DNA from: a virus | Strand: one strand, 5' to 3' | IMG/VR virus record: IMGVR_UViG_3300036770_001272 | Coordinates: 1 to 30,768 of that record | DNA length: 30,768 bases | In this document: positions 18,261-24,821 of the stretch, one piece after another | Position numbering within the stretch: position 1 is the first letter of the stretch | Layout of the letters: every line of letters starts with the position of its first letter | Notes under the pieces: model-generated | What the model was told of the DNA's origin: nothing | What the model saw: only the letters and a program-made list of their open reading frames with translations | Database searches by the model: none | Made by a program: the position numbers and the translations under genes

Positions 18261-18436
18261 TGACACTTTATGAAAAAATAATTGCACTTTATCCAGAACT
18301 TGATGAATATGACTTTGCTGGTAGTTCCATCATCTTACAAAACGATTCTGACGGACAAGGTGACTACATTGCCAAGTGGGAACATCCAACACTTTCAAGA
18401 CCAACGCAAGAACAATTAGACGCTATTACAGAATAA
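18260..18436 (+). CDS. XkdW-like mini-protein
   Basis: 58 residues: 'MTLYEKIIALYPELDEYDF', then 'SSIILQNDSDGQGDYIAKWE' and 'HPTLSRPTQEQLDAITE'. This follows the XkdW pattern of a Tyr-Pro turn, a D/G-rich strand with YIxxW, and a final RPTxEQL helix. It is one base-overlapped with the C1q-like tip gene (TAATG), just as the D-type genes overlap their own tips. It may be the partner of the C1q-like tip. The identification rests on reading the motif, not on a search. Confidence 0.72.
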   Translation: MTLYEKIIALYPELDEYDFAGSSIILQNDSDGQGDYIAKWEHPTLSRPTQEQLDAITE

Positions 18437-18439
18437 ATA
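18433..18439 (+). promoter_or_regulatory. Late-promoter-like motif ATAAATA
   Basis: GAATAAATAA overlaps the stop of the XkdW-like gene, 25 bases before the TTG start at 18464, with an AAAGAGAGAA purine stretch between. The spacing allows a short leader, so this is one of the more plausible of the weaker boxes. Confidence 0.38.
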
Positions 18440-18463
18440 AAGTATTAACAAAGAGAGAACAAA

Positions 18464-19195
18464 TTGGCTGGCATTTTAAAAGTTGATACCCTACAATCAG
18501 ACAGTAATCTTGCACTAAAGATTGCTACTGCTAATGTGGCATTTATTGATTCCAACGGACTGAATGTTGTTGGTGGTAATCTAACCATTGGTGCCACACA
18601 GTTTGCAGAAGGTGGTCAGATACAGACGGCAGGTATTGCTGATGATGCAGTTACAAGCGACAAGATTCTTTCTGTTGCAAATACAAAAATTTCTGGTTTA
18701 ATACAGGCTGCACAAATTGGTTCTGCAAATGCTTCAGTAATTAATGCAGGAACATTGGCTGGTGCTAGATTGCCGGCGAATAGTGTGTTGCAGGTGGTCA
18801 GCGTAAATCATTCAGCAGCAGACACAACTACATCAACAAGTTTTACTGATACTGGATTAGAGGCAAGCATTACCCCATCCGCAACATCATCAAAAATTTT
18901 AATTATTACAACTGTTCATATTGGCTCTGATGGTGGAGACGGAGAGCACTCTCTTTTACAATTGGTCGCTAATGGTTCTGGGTTAAGCGTATTTTATGGA
19001 GTAAGAGATATGCCGTCCTGGGCAACAGCTTCACAAACAAATTTTTCATATTTGCATTCGCCAAGTTCTACATCTCTGCAAACTTACAAAATTAGACATA
19101 GAACGACAAACGCTGCCAGTGAGAGCAGGTATAACTATTATTCTGCTTCATATGGAATTACTTCAAATATAATTCTTATGGAGATTGCAGGATGA
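18464..19195 (+). CDS. Tail fibre tip protein, beta-repeat stalk plus knob (E3), TTG start
   Basis: 243 residues from a TTG start. The encoded start 'MAGILKVDTLQSDS' matches 'MAGKLIVDTLQTES' of E2, which fixes the start in spite of the rare codon. Order: anchor (1-14), beta stalk (20-60), neck 'ISGLIQAAQIGSANASVINA' then 'GTLAGARLP' (77-104), and a knob from 'VLQVVSVNHSAADTTTSTSF' to 'IILMEIAG'. The neck is almost identical in DNA to that of E1 at 13599. The knobs are related but clearly diverged. It is probably receptor binding. It overlaps the D-type gene at 19192 by 4 bases (ATGA), the same junction as E1 with its D gene. Confidence 0.78.
   Translation: MAGILKVDTLQSDSNLALKIATANVAFIDSNGLNVVGGNLTIGATQFAEGGQIQTAGIADDAVTSDKILSVANTKISGLIQAAQIGSANASVINAGTLAGARLPANSVLQVVSVNHSAADTTTSTSFTDTGLEASITPSATSSKILIITTVHIGSDGGDGEHSLLQLVANGSGLSVFYGVRDMPSWATASQTNFSYLHSPSSTSLQTYKIRHRTTNAASESRYNYYSASYGITSNIILMEIAG
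18695..18760 (+). repeat. Direct repeat copy 2 (fibre neck region)
   Basis: This matches 13746-13811 with two mismatches over 66 bases. It lies at the same place in the paralogous tip gene, just before the divergent knob. Confidence 0.9.
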
Positions 19196-19488
19196 TTACC
19201 AAAGCAAATGCTATCAAATCAATTCGTCCAGGCGCCCAATGGTCGTTGCATGGTGATGACCTAGAGTGGCTCGACACCGAGCAGACCCAACCAACTGATG
19301 CTGAAATTACCGCAGAAATCGCCCGTCTTCAAGCAGAATACGAAGCCAAAGAGTATCAGAGACAAAGAGTAACAGAGTATCCTCCTATCGGTGACCAATT
19401 AGATGCATTATGGAAAGGCGGAGAAGCAGCCGAAGAAATGCTTGCAAAAGTGCAGGCAGTTAAAATTAAATATCCAAAACCAGAGTAA
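19192..19488 (+). CDS. Small acidic XkdW-like protein, putative fibre assembly partner (D-type)
   Basis: 98 residues, a close paralogue of the protein at 14243: 'KSIRPGAQWSLHGDDLEWLD', 'QTQPTDAEITAEIARLQAEY', 'EYPPIGDQLDALW' and the ending 'VKIKYPKPE'. The central helix is conserved even in DNA, while the region after 'QLDALW' differs ('KGGEAAEEMLAKVQA' in place of 'DAINGTTNWADAIAA'). The variable C-terminal part next to a variable knob would fit co-evolution of a tip and its helper. Overlaps the E3 gene by 4 bases. Function inferred. Confidence 0.72.
   Translation: MITKANAIKSIRPGAQWSLHGDDLEWLDTEQTQPTDAEITAEIARLQAEYEAKEYQRQRVTEYPPIGDQLDALWKGGEAAEEMLAKVQAVKIKYPKPE
19282..19350 (+). repeat. 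Direct repeat copy 2 (D-type gene)
   Basis: This matches 14342-14410 with six mismatches over 69 bases, at the corresponding place in the paralogous D-type gene. Confidence 0.9.
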
Positions 19489-19491
19489 AAC

Positions 19492-19695
19492 ATGGCCGGC
19501 ACAATCGTAATATCAACAATTCAATTAGATTCAGGCAATGATTTTACCATTGTTTCAAACACAGGTACTACGCTTGTGTCTGCAAATGCATCAGGTATCA
19601 ATGCAGCAGTTTCTATTGCTGACGGAACAATTACACAAGCAAAACTAGGTCCAGACATTAGCACCATCAACCCATTACTGTTTACGGGTTCATAA
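19492..19695 (+). CDS. Short fibre linker protein (cassette 3, L gene)
   Basis: 67 residues: 'MAGTIVISTIQLDSGNDF', a beta segment with 'ANASGINAAVS', the linker repeat 'IADGTITQAKLG' and the ending 'INPLLFTGS', similar to the endings 'NPFLLSGM' and 'NILMLSGM' of the other L genes. The N-terminus resembles the fibre anchors at 17532 and 18464 (MAGxLxVDTLQ). Its stop shares a base with the next ATG. It looks like a fibre reduced to anchor plus C-terminal docking peptide. Confidence 0.7.
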   Translation: MAGTIVISTIQLDSGNDFTIVSNTGTTLVSANASGINAAVSIADGTITQAKLGPDISTINPLLFTGS

Positions 19696-20048
19696 TGGCA
19701 AACTCATATAAAATATTAGGACAAATTGCACCTTCTCAGAATACACTCACCAATGTGTATGTGACTGGTGCATCAGCTTCATCTGTTGTCAATACAATCT
19801 ATCTCTGCAATCAAGACTCTGCAAATGCAAATGTCTCGGTTATTGTAAGACCAGTCAACGAAACATTGGCAAATAAACACTATATTTTGCAGGATCAAAA
19901 ATTAGATGCTGCAGATACAATCATACTCAATCTAAATATAACAATGAACTCAGATGTTATTTTAGCTGCAAACATTGCTACAAGAGCAGGTGAATCAAAA
20001 TCTACTGCAAACTGTTCTGTGAATGCCTTTGGTGTGGAGATTAGTTAA
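19695..20048 (+). CDS. A-type small beta protein (cassette 3, first copy)
   Basis: 117 residues. Blocks: 'SYKILGQIAPSQNTLTNVYV', 'TGASASSVVNTIYLCNQDSA', 'VIVRPVNETLANKHYILQ', 'AADTIILNLNITMNSDVILA' and the ending 'NAFGVEIS'. It is nearest to the adjacent gene at 20048, so these two arose by tandem duplication within cassette 3. It has a small insert 'RAGESKSTAN' before the ending. One-base overlaps at both ends. Structural or adhesin-partner role inferred. Confidence 0.75.
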   Translation: MANSYKILGQIAPSQNTLTNVYVTGASASSVVNTIYLCNQDSANANVSVIVRPVNETLANKHYILQDQKLDAADTIILNLNITMNSDVILAANIATRAGESKSTANCSVNAFGVEIS

Positions 20049-20377
20049 TGCCACAATCATACGAAATTCTTGGGCAAGTATCACCATCACCAAACACAGT
20101 TACAAATGTGTATGTGACAGGTGCATCTTCGTCTGCAATCGTTAGCACAATTACAATACATAATTTTTCAGATAGCAATTCAAGTTACTCTTTGTTAGTT
20201 CGACCAATCAATGAAGCAGAAGCAGCCAAACACTTCATCATACGAGGCGGTATTGTTCCGGCAAGAGAACTGATTACAATTACAGGTGCGGTTACAATGA
20301 ATTCTTCGGCAATTCTTGCTGCAAATACAAATGGTGCATCAATTTCATTTAACGCATATGGCGTGGAGATATCATAA
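20048..20377 (+). CDS. A-type small beta protein (cassette 3, second copy)
   Basis: 109 residues: 'SYEILGQVSPSPNTVTNVYV', 'TGASSSAIVSTITIHNFSDS', 'LLVRPINEAEAAKHFIIRGG', 'ITGAVTMNSSAILAANTNGA' and the ending 'NAYGVEIS'. It is a tandem paralogue of the preceding gene. It takes the position next to the adhesin gene, with the usual TAATG one-base overlap. Two A genes in one cassette could allow a hetero-oligomer or simply a spare copy. Confidence 0.75.
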   Translation: MPQSYEILGQVSPSPNTVTNVYVTGASSSAIVSTITIHNFSDSNSSYSLLVRPINEAEAAKHFIIRGGIVPARELITITGAVTMNSSAILAANTNGASISFNAYGVEIS

Positions 20378-21192
20378 TGGGCGTTAAGTTTCTCAATCAA
20401 AATATTACAGTAAACACTACAAGACCTACTGGTTATAAGTTTCCTGTTGGTTTGTCGGTAGCAGAGGCCGCTGTTACTGGTCAAACAGTAACCTTCAATT
20501 CAACTCCTGGGCCAGGTTCATATACTATTCCAAACAGAGTTAGCACCGTTGAGTTATTAGTTGTAGCTGCAGGTGGTGGTGGAGGTCAAAATCTTGCCGG
20601 CGGAGGCGGAGGCGCTGGAGTAAGTTACTCTAATTCTTTCCCTGTTACGCCAGGTAGTTCAGTAACCGTAACAGTTGGTGCTGGTGGATCTGGTGCGCAA
20701 GGATATGGGCCGGCACCTGGACCAGGATCACCATCATCTGTATCAGGAGGAACTTCAGTATTTTCTTCTGTTACTGTGAATGGCGGTGGCGCCGGAAGCA
20801 ATGGAGATGCTGGCGTAGGCGGTGCAGCAGGAGGAGCAAATAATACAACTGGAACAGGCGGAACGGGAGCTGCATCAGGACAAAATGGAACGGCTGGTGG
20901 CCCAGGTGTAACTTACTCAATATCCGGTTCGCCAGTAACTTATGGTGGTGGAGGTGGTGGTGGTGGTTCACCGCCAGGACCAGGTTATGGTCAAGGACAA
21001 CCAGGAGGTGCCGGAGGTGGAGGTAATGGAGCCAACGGCACTGGTGGTACTGTAACTGGTAATCCAGGAACATCAAATTTAGGTGGCGGCGGTGGTGGTG
21101 GTTGCTACCAAGGAGGTCCTGGAGGCAATGGTGGTCCAGGTGTTATTATTATGAAATATGATAATGTTCCAGCTAAATACTCAATAGATTAA
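20377..21192 (+). CDS. Glycine-rich adhesin-like tail fibre protein (cassette 3, B gene)
   Basis: 271 residues, the shortest of the three. The anchor 'TRPTGYKFPVGLSV' lies near residue 15 and the strand 'VELLVVAAGGGGG' near residue 63. Glycine blocks follow, then 'YSISGSPVTYGGGGGGGG' and the ending 'GPGVIIMKYDNVPAKYSID'. The three B proteins share head, mid motif and tail while the loops differ. Probably a distal adhesin or receptor-binding tip. The C-type gene follows after one base. Confidence 0.78.
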   Translation: MGVKFLNQNITVNTTRPTGYKFPVGLSVAEAAVTGQTVTFNSTPGPGSYTIPNRVSTVELLVVAAGGGGGQNLAGGGGGAGVSYSNSFPVTPGSSVTVTVGAGGSGAQGYGPAPGPGSPSSVSGGTSVFSSVTVNGGGAGSNGDAGVGGAAGGANNTTGTGGTGAASGQNGTAGGPGVTYSISGSPVTYGGGGGGGGSPPGPGYGQGQPGGAGGGGNGANGTGGTVTGNPGTSNLGGGGGGGCYQGGPGGNGGPGVIIMKYDNVPAKYSID

Positions 21193-21193
21193 A

Positions 21194-21508
21194 ATGAAAA
21201 ATTACGCAAAAATCAATTTAGAAAATACTGTTGTTGATATTTTAGTTTTTGAAGAAACTCCAGCTTTATCATTACCTGAAGGTTGGAAATTAATTGAATA
21301 TGTAAATGATGGTAGCATCCGTTCAAATCCTGCTGTAATTAATGGAAAATATGATAGTGTTAGAGATATTTTTATAAACATACAGGATTATCCTAGTTGG
21401 ACACTTAATGAGAATACTGGGCGTTGGGAACCACCAACACCATATCCAAACGATGGTAATTTTTATCAATGGAACGAAGAAACACAATCTTGGGACGCCC
21501 CACAATAA
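21194..21508 (+). CDS. C-type Trp-rich acidic small protein (cassette 3)
   Basis: 104 residues: 'NYAKINLENTVVDILVFEET', 'DIFINIQDYPSWTLNENTGR' and 'FYQWNEETQSWDAPQ'. The ending is nearly identical to that of the copy at 16740, while the centre is different and lacks KNYAGIGYTYD. It is the last gene before a hairpin terminator, so it closes the cassette zone. Confidence 0.75.
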   Translation: MKNYAKINLENTVVDILVFEETPALSLPEGWKLIEYVNDGSIRSNPAVINGKYDSVRDIFINIQDYPSWTLNENTGRWEPPTPYPNDGNFYQWNEETQSWDAPQ

Positions 21509-21511
21509 AAT

Positions 21512-21535
21512 AAACCCCGCATAGTCGGGGTTTTT
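21512..21535 (+). terminator. Rho-independent terminator
   Basis: AAACCCCG pairs with CGGGGTTT (8 base pairs) around the loop CATAGT, and a run of five T begins within the 3' arm. It lies 3 bases after the stop of the C-type gene at 21508 and before a promoter-like box. This is the only strong intrinsic terminator I could see in the window. Confidence 0.88.
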
Positions 21536-21563
21536 CAATTCTGCCGCACAACTCCTGTTTTGA

Positions 21564-21570
21564 CTAAATA
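21564..21570 (+). promoter_or_regulatory. Late-promoter-like motif CTAAATA
   Basis: ACTAAATAG lies between the terminator and the GTG start at 21594, with GGGAG (21583-21587) as a likely ribosome site. A terminator followed by such a box supports a new transcription unit starting here. The 85-base gap is the longest non-coding stretch in the window. Confidence 0.45.
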
Positions 21571-21593
21571 GACGATAAAAACGGGAGTTATTT

Positions 21594-21926
21594 GTGGCAG
21601 CCTATACAGAGATAAGTGTCGAACAATACGCAACTTTTTCTACGACAGTCAATGTAGAAGACAGTCAGGGAGGTGCGGTGAATCTTGCTGGTTATTCAGC
21701 CGCCTCTCAGATTCGTAAGTCTTATTATTCAACCTCTGCCAATAATTTTACTGCAACCATCACTGGTACTGCAAACGGTGAAATTACGCTGTCAATGACG
21801 GCAGCAAACACGGCAAATCTAACTCCTGGAAGATATTTGTATGACCTTGTGATTACGGCGCCAGAAGGCACGAAAACACGGGTCGTAGAAGGTATTGTGA
21901 ATGTATTAGCAGGTGTAACGCAGTAA
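21594..21926 (+). CDS. Ig-like structural protein, GTG start
   Basis: 110 residues from GTG, with GGGAG upstream. It begins 'MAAYTEISVEQYATFSTTVN', then 'DSQGGAVNLAGYSAASQIRK', 'GEITLSMTAANTANLTPGRY' and 'YDLVITAPEGTKTRVVEGIV'. The Q-G-ATF...V.D..G...L.GY...AQIRKS pattern is a beta-sandwich found in many phage baseplate or fibre-attachment proteins, widely kept in marine T4-like phages. It is likely a small virion protein at the baseplate-fibre interface. The exact place is not known. Confidence 0.75.
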   Translation: MAAYTEISVEQYATFSTTVNVEDSQGGAVNLAGYSAASQIRKSYYSTSANNFTATITGTANGEITLSMTAANTANLTPGRYLYDLVITAPEGTKTRVVEGIVNVLAGVTQ

Positions 21927-21927
21927 A

Positions 21928-22185
21928 ATGGCAATCAATGCAAGAATTAACACGACAGGCTCGATTGGTCGTGCGATTATTAAGTCATCACCAAAAACTG
22001 CGATTGCTGCGGATACATTTGCGCCAAAACCTAATGTAAGTATTAATGAAGTGCGTGGTATCTCAACCACAGGTGTAGAGAATGGATTCACTCTAGTTTT
22101 TAACTCGACAACAGATAATTTTGAGGCACAACCAGCATCTAATGTTGCAGTCAATATAACACAAATAACCGGGGGCACCTTCTAA
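21928..22185 (+). CDS. Small structural protein ending in GGTF
   Basis: 85 residues: 'MAINARINTTGSIGRAIIKS' then 'SINEVRGISTTGVENGFTLV', 'DNFEAQPASNVAVNITQI' and the ending 'TGGTF'. The fibre gene that follows also ends in GGTF. A 'V....NG..LVFN..T..FE..PA' stretch resembles the standard fibre motif that reads out a value. The start follows the previous stop by one base, and its own stop shares a base with the next ATG. Probably a fibre-attachment or collar protein. Function unknown. Confidence 0.7.
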   Translation: MAINARINTTGSIGRAIIKSSPKTAIAADTFAPKPNVSINEVRGISTTGVENGFTLVFNSTTDNFEAQPASNVAVNITQITGGTF

Positions 22186-23663
22186 TGGCCAACACAGTAA
22201 TTCAATTAAAATTTTCCACGGCAACAGCAACGCCGACTTCGTTAAACATTGCTGAACCAGCTTACTCTTATGTAAGTAATACTCTGTTCATTGGTTCGCC
22301 AGACTCTGCCGGTGCGATTGCGATTGGTGGTAAGTTCTACTTAGACCAACAACAGATAATCTTTGATACTGCAAATGCAGCCTTTACATCTGCAAACAAT
22401 TCAACAAAGGCTAACTCTGCATTCGACCAGGCTAATGCTGCGTTTGAAGTTGCCAACTCTGCGGCAATTGCAGCCAACACACCAAGTCATGTTGCAAACT
22501 CTGCTGCCATCTATGCAAATGGTGCCTTTAGTGCTGCCAATACCGCAGACAGTAAGGCAGTAAGTGCAGGTTCTTATGCTAACTCTGCATTTGTTCACGC
22601 CAATTCCAGTTTCATTCATGCCAATGCAGCCTTTGACCATGCAAATGCAGGATTTACTGTTGCAAATACGGCTGAAGACATTGCGACTGCTGCGTTTATT
22701 CGTGCAAACAATTCTATCGATGCAAACAATGGCGGAACAATTTCTGGTGACTTAACGATTACTGGTAACTTAGTTGTTACTGGCACAGAAATTATTCAGA
22801 ATGTCAGCACGATTGCGGTTGAAGATTCTCTCTTTGAACTTGCAACAAACAACGCTGGCGATGGTTTAGACATCGGTTTCTTTGGTCAATATGTTTCTGG
22901 CGGCACAAAATACACCGCAGTTTATCGTGACCATGATGACGGTAAGTTTAGAATCTTAGTTGATGGTACAGAAAAACCAACTGCTGGCAATACTGTTAAT
23001 GCACAAGCGTTTTCACTTGCAACACTTGTTTCAAACTTAGAAGCAAATACTGTTATCATCAATGGTCAAAACATTGAGACATATACAACAAATGCTTACA
23101 ACCATGCCAACGCAGGATTCATTCAGGCTAATACTGCACAAGCCACCGGTACTGCTGCAGGTAACTATGCCAACGCTGCATTCTTAGTTGCGAATAGTGC
23201 ATCGGTTTCTGCGACTGCGGCATTCAATCATGCCAATGCAGGCTTTGATGCTGCAAATACTGCTGACTCTAAGGCAGTAAGTGCTGGTTCATATGCAAAC
23301 TCGGCGTTTGTTCATGCCAATGCTGCATTCGATGTTGCAAATACTGATGTCACTAATATCTCAATTAGTGCCGCAGACTATGGTACTGCATCTGCTGTGC
23401 CTGCATTTAGAGTCGAGGCAAATGGTCGAATCAGTTCTGCAAACTCTGCTGCGATTGCAATTGATGCTTCGCAAATCACTTCTGGTACTCTTGCAGTTGC
23501 CAGAGGCGGTACAGGCGCAGGAACATTTACAACCAATGGCGTCCTGTTGGGGCAAGGTACATCTGCATTTACTACTGCGTCTTCTTCAACAGAAGGTCAT
23601 GTTTTAACAATTAATAATTCTGGCGTTCCAACATTTGCACATCTGCAAGGCGGAACATTCTAA
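22185..23663 (+). CDS. Long tail fibre protein with ANSAF/HANAAF repeats
   Basis: 492 residues. Order: an N-terminal head 'VIQLKFSTATATPTSLNIAE' and 'PAYSYVSNTLFIGSPDSAG' (Mtd-N-like), then a helical repeat block (about residues 65-185) of NSAFDQANAAFEVANSA type. Next is a beta stalk 'SGDLTITGNLVVTGTEI', a 'DSLFELATNNAGDGLDIGFF' and 'TAVYRDHDDGKFRIL' fibre domain (about 215-270), and a second repeat block (about 300-385). The final 'LAVARGGTGAGTFTTNGVLL' fibre motif leads to 'HLQGGTF'. A 24-residue segment at 22533-22604 recurs exactly at 23250-23321. It is typical of marine T4-like fibres and likely a main fibre shaft. Confidence 0.83.
   Translation: MANTVIQLKFSTATATPTSLNIAEPAYSYVSNTLFIGSPDSAGAIAIGGKFYLDQQQIIFDTANAAFTSANNSTKANSAFDQANAAFEVANSAAIAANTPSHVANSAAIYANGAFSAANTADSKAVSAGSYANSAFVHANSSFIHANAAFDHANAGFTVANTAEDIATAAFIRANNSIDANNGGTISGDLTITGNLVVTGTEIIQNVSTIAVEDSLFELATNNAGDGLDIGFFGQYVSGGTKYTAVYRDHDDGKFRILVDGTEKPTAGNTVNAQAFSLATLVSNLEANTVIINGQNIETYTTNAYNHANAGFIQANTAQATGTAAGNYANAAFLVANSASVSATAAFNHANAGFDAANTADSKAVSAGSYANSAFVHANAAFDVANTDVTNISISAADYGTASAVPAFRVEANGRISSANSAAIAIDASQITSGTLAVARGGTGAGTFTTNGVLLGQGTSAFTTASSSTEGHVLTINNSGVPTFAHLQGGTF
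22533..22604 (+). repeat. Internal protein repeat in the long fibre
   Basis: This encodes 24 residues (AANTADSKAVSAGSYANSAF then VHAN) that are identical to those encoded by 23250-23321. The DNA differs at synonymous sites, so the sequence is kept at the protein level. Confidence 0.85.
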
Positions 23664-23682
23664 ACAATGAAAAGGGGTCGTT

Positions 23683-24150
23683 ATGAGTGTGGAATTTTCA
23701 AATGCTTATCAGGAGATTCTGCTTGATAACCTAATGGCAATCATCAAGCAGAATTTCGTGTTTCAGACGCAATTAAAACTTGCTGAAGATACAGGAAAAG
23801 TAAAAGCAGAACTACAGGCAAAATATAATGAGTTGTTACAGGCACATGAAGCACTAAAAGATTACAAAATAAAGGCAGATACAAATGCCTCGGCACACGA
23901 AGATAAAAGTCGTTTACAAAGTGCCTTAAATGACAGTATGAAGAAGTATGCGGCATTACAAAAAGAATTAGAAGCAAAAGACACGGAGATTGCAAGTTTG
24001 AAAGATTATATCGAAAAGTTAGAAAACATTGCAACTCCTTCTAAGCTGAAGAAATTGAATCCTGATAAATTTGTCGCAGAAGAAGTTCCTGTAGAACAGC
24101 CCGCACCTGACCTCTTTGCAATTAAGGCCAATGACGGTAGCTCGTTCTAA
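23683..24150 (+). CDS. Coiled-coil structural protein
   Basis: 155 residues. 'FSNAYQEILLDNLMAIIKQN' opens a long helix, and residues 30-118 read as a near-continuous coiled coil (LKLAEDTGKVKAELQAKYNE ... YAALQKELEAKDTEIASLKD). The C-terminal tail is proline-containing and acidic (VAEEVPVEQPAPDLFAIK). It has its own strong ribosome site AAAGGGG. By position between fibres and the neck genes it could replace the coiled-coil whisker protein (T4 wac), but no similarity to fibritin is seen, so this is a guess. Its stop shares a base with the next ATG. Confidence 0.72.
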   Translation: MSVEFSNAYQEILLDNLMAIIKQNFVFQTQLKLAEDTGKVKAELQAKYNELLQAHEALKDYKIKADTNASAHEDKSRLQSALNDSMKKYAALQKELEAKDTEIASLKDYIEKLENIATPSKLKKLNPDKFVAEEVPVEQPAPDLFAIKANDGSSF

Positions 24151-24821
24151 TGTCTAACACAATCATCGAATTACGCCATAGTTATGTTACCGGCAATGTG
24201 CCGAGTAGCCTGGCTAATGGTGAAATCGCCATCAACACCTACGATGGAAAGTTATTCTATCGTGGCGGTGTCTCAAATACAATCCAAACAATTGAGAGAT
24301 ACGAAGGTCCTGCTGGACTCGATGGTGAAGTTCAATTCAATGATTCTGGTGTTCTTGGTGCTTCCAACAAACTCACATTCAATAAAACTACTGGTTTACT
24401 TCAAACCACAAATCTTACTGCATCAAATGTAGCAACTCAAACATACATTCAGTTTGGTGATGGTACAAAACAATACACCGCAAATGCTGGTACTGGTGGC
24501 GGTGGTACAACAGACCAATACGCAAGAGATACAGCAAATGCAGCCTTCATTCATGCTAACTCTGCCTTTGATGCCGCAAATACTGGCGGTGGTGGTAGTG
24601 CAAACTCTTTTGGTCAAGTTGTTGCAAATGTAGGCACGATACTTGCTACTTCTGCCAATGATTCAATAGAATTTGTTGGTGAATCAGGCATCTCTGTTTC
24701 ATCTAATATCTCCGCAAAGAAAGTTATCGTAAGTGTACCAGCAGGTTACACATTCACAACTGCTGACTACGGTTTTGTATATGATTCTACAAATGTAATC
24801 TACGATTATGGCACACTATAA
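24150..24821 (+). CDS. Tail fibre protein with Mtd-like N-terminus
   Basis: 223 residues. The N-terminus 'IELRHSYVTGNVPSSLANGE' and 'IAINTYDGKLFYRGG' resembles the major-tropism-determinant N-terminal beta fold (LRRG...L..GEi...tD..kl...dG). A 'GEVQFNDSGVLGASNKLTFN' stalk and 'TYIQFGDGTKQYTANAGTGG' fibre motif follow, then a short 'DTANAAFIHANSAFDAAN' helix repeat, and a C-terminal beta domain ending in 'VYDSTNVIYDYGTL'. Such proteins sit at the collar, baseplate or fibre base in marine T4-like phages. A structural call is safe, its place is not. Confidence 0.78.
   Translation: MSNTIIELRHSYVTGNVPSSLANGEIAINTYDGKLFYRGGVSNTIQTIERYEGPAGLDGEVQFNDSGVLGASNKLTFNKTTGLLQTTNLTASNVATQTYIQFGDGTKQYTANAGTGGGGTTDQYARDTANAAFIHANSAFDAANTGGGGSANSFGQVVANVGTILATSANDSIEFVGESGISVSSNISAKKVIVSVPAGYTFTTADYGFVYDSTNVIYDYGTL

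Noticed and set aside
11632-21192. The three cassettes as an assembly artefact
   Set aside because: The B, A and C copies differ at most codons and in length, so they cannot be duplicated contig pieces. Only two short arms in the E-D segment are nearly identical.
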